64,000 nt of DNA from Streptomyces sp. NBC_00271 (GTDB lineage Bacteria > Actinomycetota > Actinomycetes > Streptomycetales > Streptomycetaceae). The translations under genes were made by a program, and so were the position numbers. The stretch covers positions 11,718,001 through 11,782,000 of the forward strand of contig NZ_CP108070.1 of the NCBI RefSeq assembly GCF_036178845.1, read 5' to 3'. The notes beneath the pieces are model-generated. The model was not told the DNA's origin. It did not search any database and saw only the letters and a list, made by a program, of their open reading frames with translations. Shown one piece after another: positions 26,803-36,479 of this stretch; positions within the stretch are counted from its first letter, which is position 1; every line of letters begins with the position of its first letter.

Positions 26803-28935
26803 TTACGCCGCTGCCGTGCTCAGGGCGGCGAGGTCCGCGGTGCTGATGATCTCGGCCTGGTGGGGGAAGACCTTCTCCATGAGCACCCGGTGCACCTCCG
26901 GATCGGGGTCGGCGGTGGCGTCGGCCAGGAGGAACAGGCGGTAGTCCTCATCGGCCGCCTGCCGCAGGGTGGTCAGCACCACGCCGCTGGTGGACAGCCC
27001 GGCGAGGACCAGGGTGTCCACGCCGCGGGCGCGGAGTTCGGCGCGCAGGTCGGTGTCGCTGGCGAAGGCGCTGATGCGTGTCTTGCGCACGGTCAGATCG
27101 TCCTCCCCGGCCTTCAGGGACTCGTGCACGGCCGTCGCCGCGGTGCCGTCGGTGAGGTACCCGGCCGCGACGGCCTGGGAGAACGTCTTGTTGTGGGCGG
27201 GCACGGCGGCGGCGTCCTTCTCCGCGAGCGCGACGCGTACGAAGACGACGTGCGCCCCGTGGGCGCGGGCCCAGGCCAGTGCCTCGCCCGCGCGGGCGAG
27301 CACGCCCTGCGGGTCGGGCACGGCGCCGAGCACGACGGGCTGGAAGTCCATCAGCAGCAGCGCGGTGCGGGCCGGGTCGAGGGCGGGGGCGGTGTGCGTA
27401 CCAGTGGTCATGTCGGCGGATCGGCTTTCTGTGCGAGGGGGTTCTGTGTGAGTGGGTTCTGTGCTGGGCGCGGGGCCCGGATTCCGGGCCCCGGCCGGGG
27501 GCTGGTTCGTGTGGTGCCGGTCGGCGCGGGCCAACTGCCGGTCGAGGACGGTCATGACGAGGACGAGAGCGGAGATCGCGACCAGCACCCACGCTATGGA
27601 GTGCAGGCCGCTGTCGCTCACGCCGCGGTGGAAGGCGGTGCCGGTGATCGCCGCCGAGGCGATGGACCCGATGTAGCCGAAGGTGCGCAGCAGTCCGGAA
27701 GCGGTGCCCAGCGCGGCGGCGGGGGCCTCCTGGTAGAGGACGGTCTGGTTGGCGACCGTCCCGGCGCCGGAGGTCAGGCCGAAGACCGCGGTGACACAGA
27801 TGACCGCCGCGATCGGGGTGCCGCTGCCCACGAACAGCGTGGCCACCGCGCCGACGAGCAGCAGGACCGCGCAGGCGATCAGCGGCCACCGCACCACCGC
27901 CCGCCGCGACACCACCCGGGCGGCCAGGGCGGTCAGCACACCCATCGGCATCAGCATCAGCCCGGCCTGGTAGGCGGACAGGCCGCGGGCCACCTCCAGC
28001 CACTGGGTGAGCCCGTACAGGATCACGTAGGTGCCCATCAGGGTCAGGCCGTTGCGCAGGTAGGTGCGGGTCAGGGCGCCGTTGGCGACGAGCAGCCGTA
28101 CGTCGAGGAAGGGCTGGGCGGCGCGCAGTTCCCAGCCGACCAGGGCGGCGGCGAGGACCAGGGCGGCGGCGAGCGCGGGCCACTCCAGGCGCGGCAGCGC
28201 GTCGAGGAAGACCATCAGCGCGGTGAGCGAGCCGCCGAAGCCCAGCATGCCGAGCAGGTCGATGCGGGAGGCGAGCGCGCGGGGCGAGCCGAAGCGCACC
28301 GGTTCGGGGTCCCGGGCGACCCCGGCCAGCGCCAGGACCAGGGCGACGGCGGCGACCGGGATGTTGATCCAGAAGGCGGCGCGCCAGCCCGCCCAGCCGA
28401 TCAGCAGTCCGCCGATGGCGGGGCCGACGGCGACGGTGGCGGCACCGGTGATCGACAGACCGCCGAGCACCTCGCGCGGCGGGGCCGCGTGGCCGGCCTG
28501 TTCGGCGCGGCGGCGGATCAGCAGCATCGCCGCCGGGTAGCCCGCCGAGGTGCCCGCGCCGATCAGTACCCGCGCCACGATCAGTGCCGTCAGCGAGTGG
28601 GCCAGCGAGCCGACGATCCCGGCCGCGAGCACCAGCGTGATACCGGCCACGAAGATCCGCCGGGGCCCGAACTCCTCGGCGAGACGCCCGGCGGCGGGCT
28701 GGGCCAGCGCGCTGGTGAGATAGAGGCTGGAGATCAGGATCGCGGTGTCCCCGACGGGGATGTGCAGGGCCGCGGCGATGGCGACCAGCGCCGTCGCGAT
28801 GATCGAGCTGTTGACCGGGTTGAGCGAGGCCCCCAGGTACAGCGGCGCCACAAAGCGCGCACCGAAGGGATTGCCACGGGGCGCTCCGGCCTCGGATATC
28901 CGCTCCGGAGTGCGGGTGTCACCGGCAGACGGCAC
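26803..28935 (-). CDS. MFS transporter fused to isochorismatase-like hydrolase
   Basis: A single 710-residue frame. Residues about 25-490 form a DHA2-type drug:proton antiporter with around 14 membrane segments (GRLAEEFGPRRIFVAG and the PAIGGLLIGWAGWRAAFWINIP motif C). A Pro/Thr-rich linker follows at about 490-525. The C-terminal about 180 residues are an isochorismatase-family hydrolase (ALLLMDFQ, RKTRISAF, LAGLSTSGVVLTTLRQAADEDY); the usual nucleophile Cys is Ser in STSGVV. A methionine at the domain border lacks a good ribosome site, so fusion is favoured. It starts with GTG at 28935 behind GGAGGAAGGAG. It is divergent from lysR. Confidence 0.8.
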   Translation of the reverse strand: MPSAGDTRTPERISEAGAPRGNPFGARFVAPLYLGASLNPVNSSIIATALVAIAAALHIPVGDTAILISSLYLTSALAQPAAGRLAEEFGPRRIFVAGITLVLAAGIVGSLAHSLTALIVARVLIGAGTSAGYPAAMLLIRRRAEQAGHAAPPREVLGGLSITGAATVAVGPAIGGLLIGWAGWRAAFWINIPVAAVALVLALAGVARDPEPVRFGSPRALASRIDLLGMLGFGGSLTALMVFLDALPRLEWPALAAALVLAAALVGWELRAAQPFLDVRLLVANGALTRTYLRNGLTLMGTYVILYGLTQWLEVARGLSAYQAGLMLMPMGVLTALAARVVSRRAVVRWPLIACAVLLLVGAVATLFVGSGTPIAAVICVTAVFGLTSGAGTVANQTVLYQEAPAAALGTASGLLRTFGYIGSIASAAITGTAFHRGVSDSGLHSIAWVLVAISALVLVMTVLDRQLARADRHHTNQPPAGARNPGPAPSTEPTHTEPPRTESRSADMTTGTHTAPALDPARTALLLMDFQPVVLGAVPDPQGVLARAGEALAWARAHGAHVVFVRVALAEKDAAAVPAHNKTFSQAVAAGYLTDGTAATAVHESLKAGEDDLTVRKTRISAFASDTDLRAELRARGVDTLVLAGLSTSGVVLTTLRQAADEDYRLFLLADATADPDPEVHRVLMEKVFPHQAEIISTADLAALSTAAA

Positions 28936-29028
28936 GGCGCGGCTCCTTCCTCCGGGACCTTCCGCTACGGGGCAGGCCTGCTGGGGAGATCCCGGCGGAG
29001 ATGAGCAGGCCACCTGACAAATATTAAC

Positions 29029-29041
29029 AGGCAGCCTGCCT
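29029..29041. promoter_or_regulatory. 13-base palindrome upstream of the MFS fusion gene
   Basis: AGGCAGCCTGCCT is a perfect dyad around a central C, 94 bases upstream of the MFS-isochorismatase start. It follows the AT-rich stretch CAAATATTAACA, which may be the promoter. It is a likely repressor site, perhaps for the divergent LysR or for an unlinked TetR/MarR protein. The rest of the gap to 29479 shows nothing recognisable. Confidence 0.5.
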
Positions 29042-29479
29042 ATCTCCACCGGGGCCGTCCACCCCGGCCGCAGAACGGTCCCGGCGCAGCCCGCCGGGCC
29101 CCGCACCCCGGACGGCGACGAACACGGCAACGCGACCGCTTCCTCTGCGCCCGCCCCCTCTGCGATCACCGCCGACGCGCACCACGGACGGCACGGCCCC
29201 ACCACCACGCCCCTCACGCGGCGACGCCGGTGAACCGGGGGAGACGCAGCCCCGGCCAGAACCGGAGGACCAGAAGTCCCCGCACACGCGGGTCCCCGGA
29301 CAGGCGACGACGGCCTCGCAGTTCACCCCCGGCCGGCCGAACTCCTCCACGTGCCTGTGTGTCCGTCCGGCATCGACGTGTCCGGCTCCACCCTCCGCCT
29401 GCTGACCCCCTGACGAACCACCGCTAGAGTCGCCCGGTGACCGCGGACGGCAGGGGCGTCGAGACGAGGAGCCCGGACG

Positions 29480-30439
29480 ATGGACCTGGAGCTTCGGCAT
29501 CTGCGGACCTTGTGTGCGATCGCCGACGCCGGGAGTCTGGGGCGCGCCGCGGCACTCCTGAAGTACTCGCAGCCGGCGATGAGCACCCAACTGCGCCGGA
29601 TCGAGCGCCTCTTCGGCGAGGACTTGTTCGTGCGTACCGCGTCGGGAGTCGAACCGACCCAGTACGGCCTTGAGGTCCTGACCCAGGCGCGCGACATTCT
29701 GGCCCGTGCGGATGCCATCAGGCGCCGTCCGGCGGCGGGCGGCGTCAAAGCACCCCGGGTCCTGCGCCTTGCGGCGACCAACTCGCCCGTCCTGTCCGGC
29801 ATGGTCGTCCGTATACGCAGCCGGAGGCCCGATCTCACGCTGACGGTGAGCAGCGTCTACCCGTCGTCGGAGATAGTCGAGCACTTGGAGAAGGGCGAGC
29901 TGGACGCCGCGATCGCCGCGGACTACCCCGGAATGGAGCTGCGGCACTCCGCGGCCGTGGCGCATCGCGAGATCGTCAACGAACCCGCCTTCGTAGCCCT
30001 GCCCGCCGGTCACCGGCTCAAGCACCGCATGGAGGTCCCCCTCGCCGAACTCGCCGACGAGGCCTGGTTCCTGACCCCCGACGACGGTGCCGGCTGGCCG
30101 GGCGTGTTCTACGCGGCCTGCGCGGCAGCCGGGTTCACGCCCGCGGCCGTCCACGAGTACCTCGGTGACCGGCTCCAGCTCCAGGACATGATCGCCGAGG
30201 GACTCGGCGTCTCCATCGTGCAGGCTACGACCCGGCCGGACCAGGGCGTGATCGTCAAACCGCTGACCGGCACACCGCTGTGGACCCGCTACCTGCTCGC
30301 ATGGCGCCGCGACCAGGTCACGGAGGACATCACGGAGACACTGTTCAGCTCCGCGCACGCGTCCTACCGCGACCTCATCACGCGGTCGGCGCACTTCCAG
30401 GCGTGGGCGGCGCAGACGTTCCATCTGCCCTATTCCTAG
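29480..30439 (+). CDS. LysR-family transcriptional regulator
   Basis: A 319-residue LysR-type regulator. The N-terminal winged helix is residues 1-60 (ELRHLRTLCAIADAGSLGRAAALLKYSQPAMSTQLRRIERLFGEDLF), followed by a periplasmic-binding-protein-like effector domain (about 95-300). It is divergent from the MFS-isochorismatase gene, the usual arrangement for a LysR activator and its target, though 545 bases separate the starts. Confidence 0.88.
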   Translation: MDLELRHLRTLCAIADAGSLGRAAALLKYSQPAMSTQLRRIERLFGEDLFVRTASGVEPTQYGLEVLTQARDILARADAIRRRPAAGGVKAPRVLRLAATNSPVLSGMVVRIRSRRPDLTLTVSSVYPSSEIVEHLEKGELDAAIAADYPGMELRHSAAVAHREIVNEPAFVALPAGHRLKHRMEVPLAELADEAWFLTPDDGAGWPGVFYAACAAAGFTPAAVHEYLGDRLQLQDMIAEGLGVSIVQATTRPDQGVIVKPLTGTPLWTRYLLAWRRDQVTEDITETLFSSAHASYRDLITRSAHFQAWAAQTFHLPYS

Positions 30440-30456
30440 GGCCGGTTACGGCGGCG

Positions 30457-30476
30457 CCCGCGCCCCGGGGCGCGGG
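30457..30476. terminator. 20-base perfect palindrome between convergent genes
   Basis: CCCGCGCCCCGGGGCGCGGG lies between the stops of lysR and the aminopeptidase gene, suited to a bidirectional terminator. Confidence 0.6.
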
Positions 30477-30477
30477 G

Positions 30478-31911
30478 TCAGGCCAGGAGCTCGCCCATCC
30501 ACGCCTCGATCGCCGACGCGGTGCGCGGCAGCGCCGACGACATGAGGCGGGCGCCGTCCTGGGTGACGACCAGATCGTCCTCGATGCGCACGCCGACGCC
30601 GCGCAGCTCCGGCGGCAGCGTCAGGTCGTCCGGCTGGAGATACAGGCCCGGCTCGACGGTCAGGACATGGCCCGCCTCCAGGACGCCGTCCAGGTACTGC
30701 TCGGCACGGGCCGCGGCGCAGTCGTGGACGTCCATGCCCAGCATGTGGCCGCTGCTGCACCACGTGTAGCGGCGGAACAGACCGCTCCCGGGCTCAAGGG
30801 CCTCGTCCGGCGTCACCGGGAGCAGGCCCCAGGAGTGCAGCCCCTCGGCGATGACCCGCATCGCGGCGAGGTGGAAGTCACGAAAACGCGCGCCCGGCCG
30901 GACCGCCGCGATACCGGCGTCCTGCGCGGCGAGCACGAGGTCGTAGAGGTCGCGCTGCGCGGCGGTGAAGGTGCCGCTCACCGGAAGGGTGCGCGTGATG
31001 TCGGCGGTGTAGAGCGTGTCCGACTCGACGCCGGCGTCGAGCAGCAGCAGGTCACCGGGACGGACCGGACCGTCGTTGGCGATCCAGTGCAGTACGCACG
31101 CGTGCACTCCGGCGGCGGCGATCGTCTCGTAGCCGAGGCCGTTGCCCTCGAGGCGGGCGCGCAGGCCGAAGACGCCCTCGACCCAGCGTTCGCCGCGCGG
31201 ATGGCGGACGGCCTCGGGCAGTGCGCGCACGACGTCGGTGAATCCGGCCACCGTGGCGTCCACCGCGATCTGCAGCTGCTCGACCTCCCACTCGTCCTTG
31301 ACCAGGCGCATCTCGGACAGGAACGAGGCGAATTCGAGGTCGGCCTCTTCGCGGCCGGTGCTGTCGAGGAGCGCGTCGATCTCCGGGTCGACGCCGCGCA
31401 GCAAGCGGGCCGGCCGCGCGCCCTTCAGCCGGGCGGGCACGTCGTCGAGACCCTGGGTCGCCACGCCGAGCAGTGCGGAGGCCTCGTCGAGGGTGGCGCG
31501 GCGGCCGACCCAGATCTCGCCGTAGCGGCGGTCGCGGTAGAACTCCCCGGTGTCGCGCGGGGATCGCGGACGGACGTGCAGCACCGCCTCGTGACCAGAG
31601 GCGGTCGGTTCGAGGATCAGGACGCTGCCCGGCTCGGTCCCACCCGTCAGGTACGAGAACGCGGTGTGCGGCCGGAACCGGTAGTCGCAGTCGTTGCTGC
31701 GCACCTTGAGGACGCCTGAGGGAACGACGAGCCGTTCGCCGGGGAAGCGCGCGGACAGCCGGTCGCGCCGCTTGGCCGCCCACGGTGCGATCGACTGCGG
31801 GGGCGGATCGGCTCGCGGCGAAGACTCCCAGTTCCCCATGAGGAACTCGGCGAGCGCTGAGGAGACCGGAAGGTCGTGCGAACCGGTGTGGAGCGGCTTC
31901 TTCGTCGTCAT
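30478..31911 (-). CDS. Xaa-Pro aminopeptidase, M24B family
   Basis: A 477-residue cytosolic dimetal peptidase that removes an N-terminal residue before proline. An aminopeptidase-P N-terminal domain (about residues 40-180) precedes the pita-bread catalytic domain. Metal ligands are visible as LLLDAGVESDTLYTADITRT (two Asp), SSGHMLGMDVHD (His), LTVEPGLY (Glu) and GVRIEDDLVV (Glu). It starts with ATG at 31911; no strong ribosome site is seen. It stands alone between convergent lysR and the divergent collagenase gene. Confidence 0.88.
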   Translation of the reverse strand: MTTKKPLHTGSHDLPVSSALAEFLMGNWESSPRADPPPQSIAPWAAKRRDRLSARFPGERLVVPSGVLKVRSNDCDYRFRPHTAFSYLTGGTEPGSVLILEPTASGHEAVLHVRPRSPRDTGEFYRDRRYGEIWVGRRATLDEASALLGVATQGLDDVPARLKGARPARLLRGVDPEIDALLDSTGREEADLEFASFLSEMRLVKDEWEVEQLQIAVDATVAGFTDVVRALPEAVRHPRGERWVEGVFGLRARLEGNGLGYETIAAAGVHACVLHWIANDGPVRPGDLLLLDAGVESDTLYTADITRTLPVSGTFTAAQRDLYDLVLAAQDAGIAAVRPGARFRDFHLAAMRVIAEGLHSWGLLPVTPDEALEPGSGLFRRYTWCSSGHMLGMDVHDCAAARAEQYLDGVLEAGHVLTVEPGLYLQPDDLTLPPELRGVGVRIEDDLVVTQDGARLMSSALPRTASAIEAWMGELLA

Positions 31912-32160
31912 GCCGGGATCGTAGGGAGCAGGGGGCCGCCCCGCCCCATACCGTTTTCCCGCCGCACGCATAACACGGGGCGAAGACCTGCTCGGCGTCC
32001 CGCCTGGACCGTCAACTGCCTCTGCGGGCACGGATGTTATGGCCCGCCCCTCCATTGTCGTATCCCTCGGTCCGTTGTCATTGGCCACGGTGGGTGGGAC
32101 GTTCCCCCCACGCCTCGCCGCTCGTGCTCGAAGCGACCCCCCACTCCCGAAGGAGCATTG

Positions 32161-34179
32161 ATGCGTCGTCGACCTGCCCTGCCCCGATTCCATCCCGGAA
32201 GTCCGTCCAGATTCACGTCCAGATTCGCGCCCAGATTCCTGGCCGTCAGCCTGGCGGCCAGCGCCCTGATGGCAGGCCTGCCGGCCGCACCGGCCCTCGC
32301 AGCAGCCGGACCGAAGACCGCCGCGACAGCTGCTCCCACAACCCCCGCCGTGACCAGGCCCGAGCCGCGCGCGCTGTCGCCGCTCGGCGCGAACACCGCT
32401 GCGTCCGAGCAGGCAGACGTCCAGAGCGGGCGACTGGCCGCCGCCCATGTCCGGCCGCTCAGCCCGCAGTTGCCGCAGACCTCCTCATCCTCGAAGGCCG
32501 TACGGCCTCCCAAGGCCACGAAAGATGCGGCGGCCGCGTCGTGCACCCCGGCCGACTTCGGCACCCGCACCGGATCCGAACTGGTCGCATACATCAAGGA
32601 CTCGACCACCGACTGCATCAATACGCTGTTCGGCATCACCGGCACCGACGCCCGCAACGTGTTCCGCGAGGCGCAGATGGTGACCGTCGCAGGCGCCTTC
32701 CAGGACGCGTCGCAGACGTACCCCGGCGACAACTCCACCCACGTGTGGCAGCTCGTGCTGTTCCTGCGCGCCGGCTACTACGTGCAGTACAACGACTCGG
32801 CCGACGTCGGCGACTACGGCCCGACCCTGGCCGCGGCCATCGAATGCGGACTGGACACGTTCACCGCCAACTCCCACTTCATGGACGTCAGTTCGGAACA
32901 CGGCAACATCCTGGGCGACGTCATCATCCTGACGGACAGCGCCAACGAGCAGGCCCGCTACCTGGACACGTACCAGCGAGTGCTGAACGCCTACGACAGC
33001 TCCTACGACGCCTACTGGAGCATGGACACGGCCGTCAACGACGTCTTCACCCCGCTCTTCCGCGGCCACTTCAACCCCGCGTTCATCAGCGCGGTCACCG
33101 CCGACCCGAGCATCATCGACACGCTGAACTCGTTCACCCTGAACCACCTGTCGATGCTGAGCGGGACCTGGTACTTCATGGCCTCCAACGCCGGAACGGA
33201 GACGGCACGCTTCCTCGACACGGCCGGGCTCAAGGACAAGGTGCGGCCGATGGTGAAGGGCCTGCTCGGCGCCTCCTCGATCACCGGCCCGACCGCTGCG
33301 CTGTGGGTCGGCGCCGCCGAGATGACCTCCGCGCACGACGCGGCCCAATGCTCGTACTACGACACCTGCGACCTGACGTCCCAGCTCACCGCGGCGGCAC
33401 TCCCCATCACCTACAGGTGCGATGACGGGCACACGTTCCTGGCCCAGTCCCTGACCGGCCCGGCGCTCGCCGAGGCCTGCAAGAGCGTGCAGGGACAGGA
33501 CGCCTACTTCCACGGCATCGTCAAAGACAGCGGCCCGGTCGCCGACGACCGCAACACCACCATCCAGATCGTCGTCTTCGCGAGCCCCAGGGACTACCGG
33601 ACCTACTCAGGCTGGATCTTCGGCAACAGCACCGACAACGGCGGCGAATACCTGGAGGGCAACCCCGCCGACCCCGACAACCAGGCCCGCTTCGTCGCCT
33701 ACGTGAAGAGCGTGGGCGACGGCTTCCCGGCGGACATCTGGAACCTGAACCACGAGTACACCCACTACCTCGACGGCCGCTACGACACCTACGGCGACTT
33801 CTCCGCGGGCCAGACGGTCCCGGACATCTGGTGGATCGAGGGCTTCGCCGAGTACGTCTCGTACAGCTACCGGGGCATGCCCGACACCGAGGCGCTCTTC
33901 GATGCCGGGAAGCACACCTACGCCCTGAGCACCCTGTGGCAGAGCACGTACGCCAACTCCGACCTGACCCGCACCTACCCCTGGGGCTACCTGGCCGTCC
34001 GCTACATGCTTGAGAACCACCCGGACGACGTGCAGGCCATGCTCACCAAGTTCCGCACCGGCGACTACGCCGGAGCCTACGCGGTCTACAACACCGGCAT
34101 CGGCACCCGTTACGACGCGGACTTCGACGCCTGGCTCGACACGTGCGCGGCCGGCGCCTGCCGGGGGAGCAGCAGCTGA
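32161..34179 (+). CDS. Secreted collagenase-type metallopeptidase, M9 family
   Basis: A 672-residue exported zinc peptidase. A long basic N-region and hydrophobic core (about residues 20-48) end near ALAAAG, a Sec-type signal. An M9 activator-like helical domain follows, then the catalytic domain with HEYTH at 531-535 and the downstream Glu in WWIEGFAEY (about 560), so the zinc site is complete. It ends soon after the peptidase domain (DACAAGACRGSSS-like tail) with no PKD or collagen-binding domain. GGAG lies just upstream. It would degrade collagen-like or gelatinous protein outside the cell. Confidence 0.87.
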   Translation: MRRRPALPRFHPGSPSRFTSRFAPRFLAVSLAASALMAGLPAAPALAAAGPKTAATAAPTTPAVTRPEPRALSPLGANTAASEQADVQSGRLAAAHVRPLSPQLPQTSSSSKAVRPPKATKDAAAASCTPADFGTRTGSELVAYIKDSTTDCINTLFGITGTDARNVFREAQMVTVAGAFQDASQTYPGDNSTHVWQLVLFLRAGYYVQYNDSADVGDYGPTLAAAIECGLDTFTANSHFMDVSSEHGNILGDVIILTDSANEQARYLDTYQRVLNAYDSSYDAYWSMDTAVNDVFTPLFRGHFNPAFISAVTADPSIIDTLNSFTLNHLSMLSGTWYFMASNAGTETARFLDTAGLKDKVRPMVKGLLGASSITGPTAALWVGAAEMTSAHDAAQCSYYDTCDLTSQLTAAALPITYRCDDGHTFLAQSLTGPALAEACKSVQGQDAYFHGIVKDSGPVADDRNTTIQIVVFASPRDYRTYSGWIFGNSTDNGGEYLEGNPADPDNQARFVAYVKSVGDGFPADIWNLNHEYTHYLDGRYDTYGDFSAGQTVPDIWWIEGFAEYVSYSYRGMPDTEALFDAGKHTYALSTLWQSTYANSDLTRTYPWGYLAVRYMLENHPDDVQAMLTKFRTGDYAGAYAVYNTGIGTRYDADFDAWLDTCAAGACRGSSS

Positions 34180-34328
34180 CCGAGCACTGACGGCCGAACC
34201 GGCCGCCGCCTGCCCCTGCCCGTGCCTCTCCCTGTCACCCCGCGGCCCGACAAGGCGGCGGGGTGAGACGGCAGCGTCGCCACGCACCCCTTCCCCGGCC
34301 CGTCCGTGATCGTTGCTACGGTTCACCG

Positions 34329-35831
34329 GTGTCTGACTCTTCACGCGATACCGCCGAAGGCGCCGGCTGGGGAACCCTGGAACACGGCGAGTACAAGCAC
34401 CTCATGCCGCACCAGGTCGACAAGCTCTCATGGCTCAACCCGAAGACCCTGTGGGCCGCACGCAACGGCGTACTGGCCTCCTGGTTCGGGGATCCCACGG
34501 GCCGCACCCGCAGCCGCTGGGTGGCACAGCGGACGGCCGCCGGAGCACCCGCCACCAAGGTGATCCGGCGCGACGACCCGGACCACTTCTCCTTCATGGT
34601 CATCGGAGACACCGGCGAGGGCGACGATCCCCAATACGCCGTCGTCCCCGGCTTCCTGAAAGCCAGTCAGGAAACGAAATTCGCCGTCATCGCCAGCGAC
34701 GTGATCTACCCCGTCGGCCGGACGGACGACTACGGCACGAAGTTCTTCCGCCCCTACCAGGACTACCAGGCACCCATATACGCGATACCCGGCAACCACG
34801 ACTGGTACGAAGACCTCGGCGGCTTCATGCGCGTCTTCTGCGACGACGCCCCGCCACTCGCCCCACAGCCCGCGCCGCGCCCCCTCTCACGGGCCTGGCT
34901 GCGGTCACTGCTGTGGCACCGGCCGCACCCGGCCGACGGACAACACCTCACCGAAGCACGCAAGTTGCGCTCCTCACCGGCCCAACAGGCCGTCCAGCCG
35001 GGCCCGTACTGGGCCATCGACGCCGGTCCGGTGCGGATCATAGGCATCGACACGGGACTGCTGGGAACCATCGACGCCGAACAGGGCGCATGGCTGCGCG
35101 AGGTGTCCAAGGGCCCCCTCCCCAAGATCCTCGTCACCGGCTCGCCCCTGTACGTGGACGGCGAACACCACCCTTGCCCCATCGAAGGCGGCGGCACCGT
35201 CGACGACCTCGTCCGCGACCCGGACCACCGCTACCTCGCGGCCATAGGCGGCGACATCCACAACTACCAGCGCTACCCGGTGCAGGTCGACGGCCGCACC
35301 ATCCAGTACGTGGTGTCGGGCGGCGGCGGAGCCTTCATGCACGCCACCCACACCATCCCCCGCGTCTGTGTCGCGAACGTCACCGAGCAGGAGTTCCGCT
35401 GCTACCCGCTGCGCGGCGACTCCCTCGCCTTCTACAGCAGGCTCTACGGACACCGGCTCCGCCTGCGCCGCCTGTTCACCCTCACCGAGGCCGAGGCGAC
35501 AGCCGTCGTCGCCGAGCGCCTCGGCATCCCGCCGACCCGCACCCAGGGCCCGCCCGCCCGCGTCACCCGGCGCACCCGTCTCATCGCGAACCTGCTGGGC
35601 GCGGGCGGCCGCCCCGACCGCACCTCGCGCTTCCGCCTGCCCGTACGGAAGATCTACACCCAGCTCTTCTCACCGGGCTCGGCGACCTACAGCCCGCCCT
35701 TCTTCAAGTGCTTCCTGCGCCTGGACGTCACCCCGGAGGCGGTCCGGCTGCGCTGCTTCGCGGCCACCGGAAACCGCGCGCAGGAACTCGACCCACCGGT
35801 CGAGGACGAAGTCACCATTCCCCTGACCTGA
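34329..35831 (+). CDS. Calcineurin-like metallophosphoesterase
   Basis: A 500-residue dimetal phosphoesterase. The blocks are VIGDTGEGDD (about residue 95), SDVIYPVG in place of GDxxY, GNHDWYED, and GGDIHNYQRYPV with GGGGAF. No signal peptide is seen. GTG at 34329 starts the conserved part. The C-terminal 130 residues (RKIYTQLFSPG, PPFFKCFLRLDVTPEAV) form a separate beta-rich region. The substrate is unknown. A structured RNA candidate follows the gene. Confidence 0.83.
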   Translation: MSDSSRDTAEGAGWGTLEHGEYKHLMPHQVDKLSWLNPKTLWAARNGVLASWFGDPTGRTRSRWVAQRTAAGAPATKVIRRDDPDHFSFMVIGDTGEGDDPQYAVVPGFLKASQETKFAVIASDVIYPVGRTDDYGTKFFRPYQDYQAPIYAIPGNHDWYEDLGGFMRVFCDDAPPLAPQPAPRPLSRAWLRSLLWHRPHPADGQHLTEARKLRSSPAQQAVQPGPYWAIDAGPVRIIGIDTGLLGTIDAEQGAWLREVSKGPLPKILVTGSPLYVDGEHHPCPIEGGGTVDDLVRDPDHRYLAAIGGDIHNYQRYPVQVDGRTIQYVVSGGGGAFMHATHTIPRVCVANVTEQEFRCYPLRGDSLAFYSRLYGHRLRLRRLFTLTEAEATAVVAERLGIPPTRTQGPPARVTRRTRLIANLLGAGGRPDRTSRFRLPVRKIYTQLFSPGSATYSPPFFKCFLRLDVTPEAVRLRCFAATGNRAQELDPPVEDEVTIPLT

Positions 35832-35924
35832 ACACCCGAGAACCCGGACGCTGCCCCGCCAGGCAGCCGGTCCGGTTCCTGCGCCGCCGTGTGATCCGGG
35901 ACGCTGGGACTGCGCTATCATTGA

Positions 35925-36079
35925 TCTTGAGCAAGCCGCCGAACTTCCGGCGGCCGGCCTCGCGTTGGTGGTCCAAGGAAAGACGCCCCGCTTCCTGCGG
36001 GGAGATGCAGGTGCAAGGCCTGCCCGGCGCTCCACACAGCCTCGCCTCCGGTCTCCCGGAGGCGGGGCTGCTTTTTTGA
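35925..36079 (+). ncRNA. Candidate structured RNA with intrinsic terminator
   Basis: A run of stem-loops lies between two genes: CCGCCG/CGGCGG near 35936-35953, TTGGTGGTCCAA inside GCGT/ACGC near 35964-35990, CCCCGCTTCCTGCGGGG at about 35988-36004, and GCAGG/CCTGC just after. It ends in a strong GC hairpin (GCCTCCG/CGGAGGC) followed by six T residues near 36078. TATCAT at 35916-35921 could be a -10 box. A T-tract terminator is uncommon in this genome, which favours an independent small RNA. No known class was recognised. Confidence 0.55.
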
Positions 36080-36479
36080 ACGCCGGGGACCGCAGCGCCG
36101 CCAGGAGACCTCCCGGGCAGCCGGACGACAGCGTCGCCGACGAGTCGCCGAACCCCGGTGGCGGCACGGGCGCCCCCCCCGCTGGTCTGGTGCCAGGAAC
36201 AGGACATTCGGCCGGGTCTCGTTCACCCCCTCGGCCCCGCCCCGCCCGCCTGCGCGCACCCCGGCTTCCGCGCCCGTCCGCACGGCGGGATCAACCGGGC
36301 GGCCCGGACGGAGGACCAGTGACGTTTCGCCGGTGAACTGCTTGCGCCATTGAGGTGAGCAAAGCCCTTCCAAGGAGAGAGTCCGTCGCTATAGGGATCC
36401 TCTTGTTCTGGCAAAGGGCAGTCGTGTTGCGACGGCCCTCTCCGCGCGACGTGTCCAACCCCACGAGAGGAACCGGACG
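36080..36479. other. 400-base leader region
   Basis: No gene was seen. Near 36415-36455 GGGCAGTCGTG and the following GCGACGGCCC form a hairpin between GAGAGAG and CTCTCC boxes, just upstream of the PEP-mutase-family gene. This may be a structured leader or attenuator. Confidence 0.35.
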
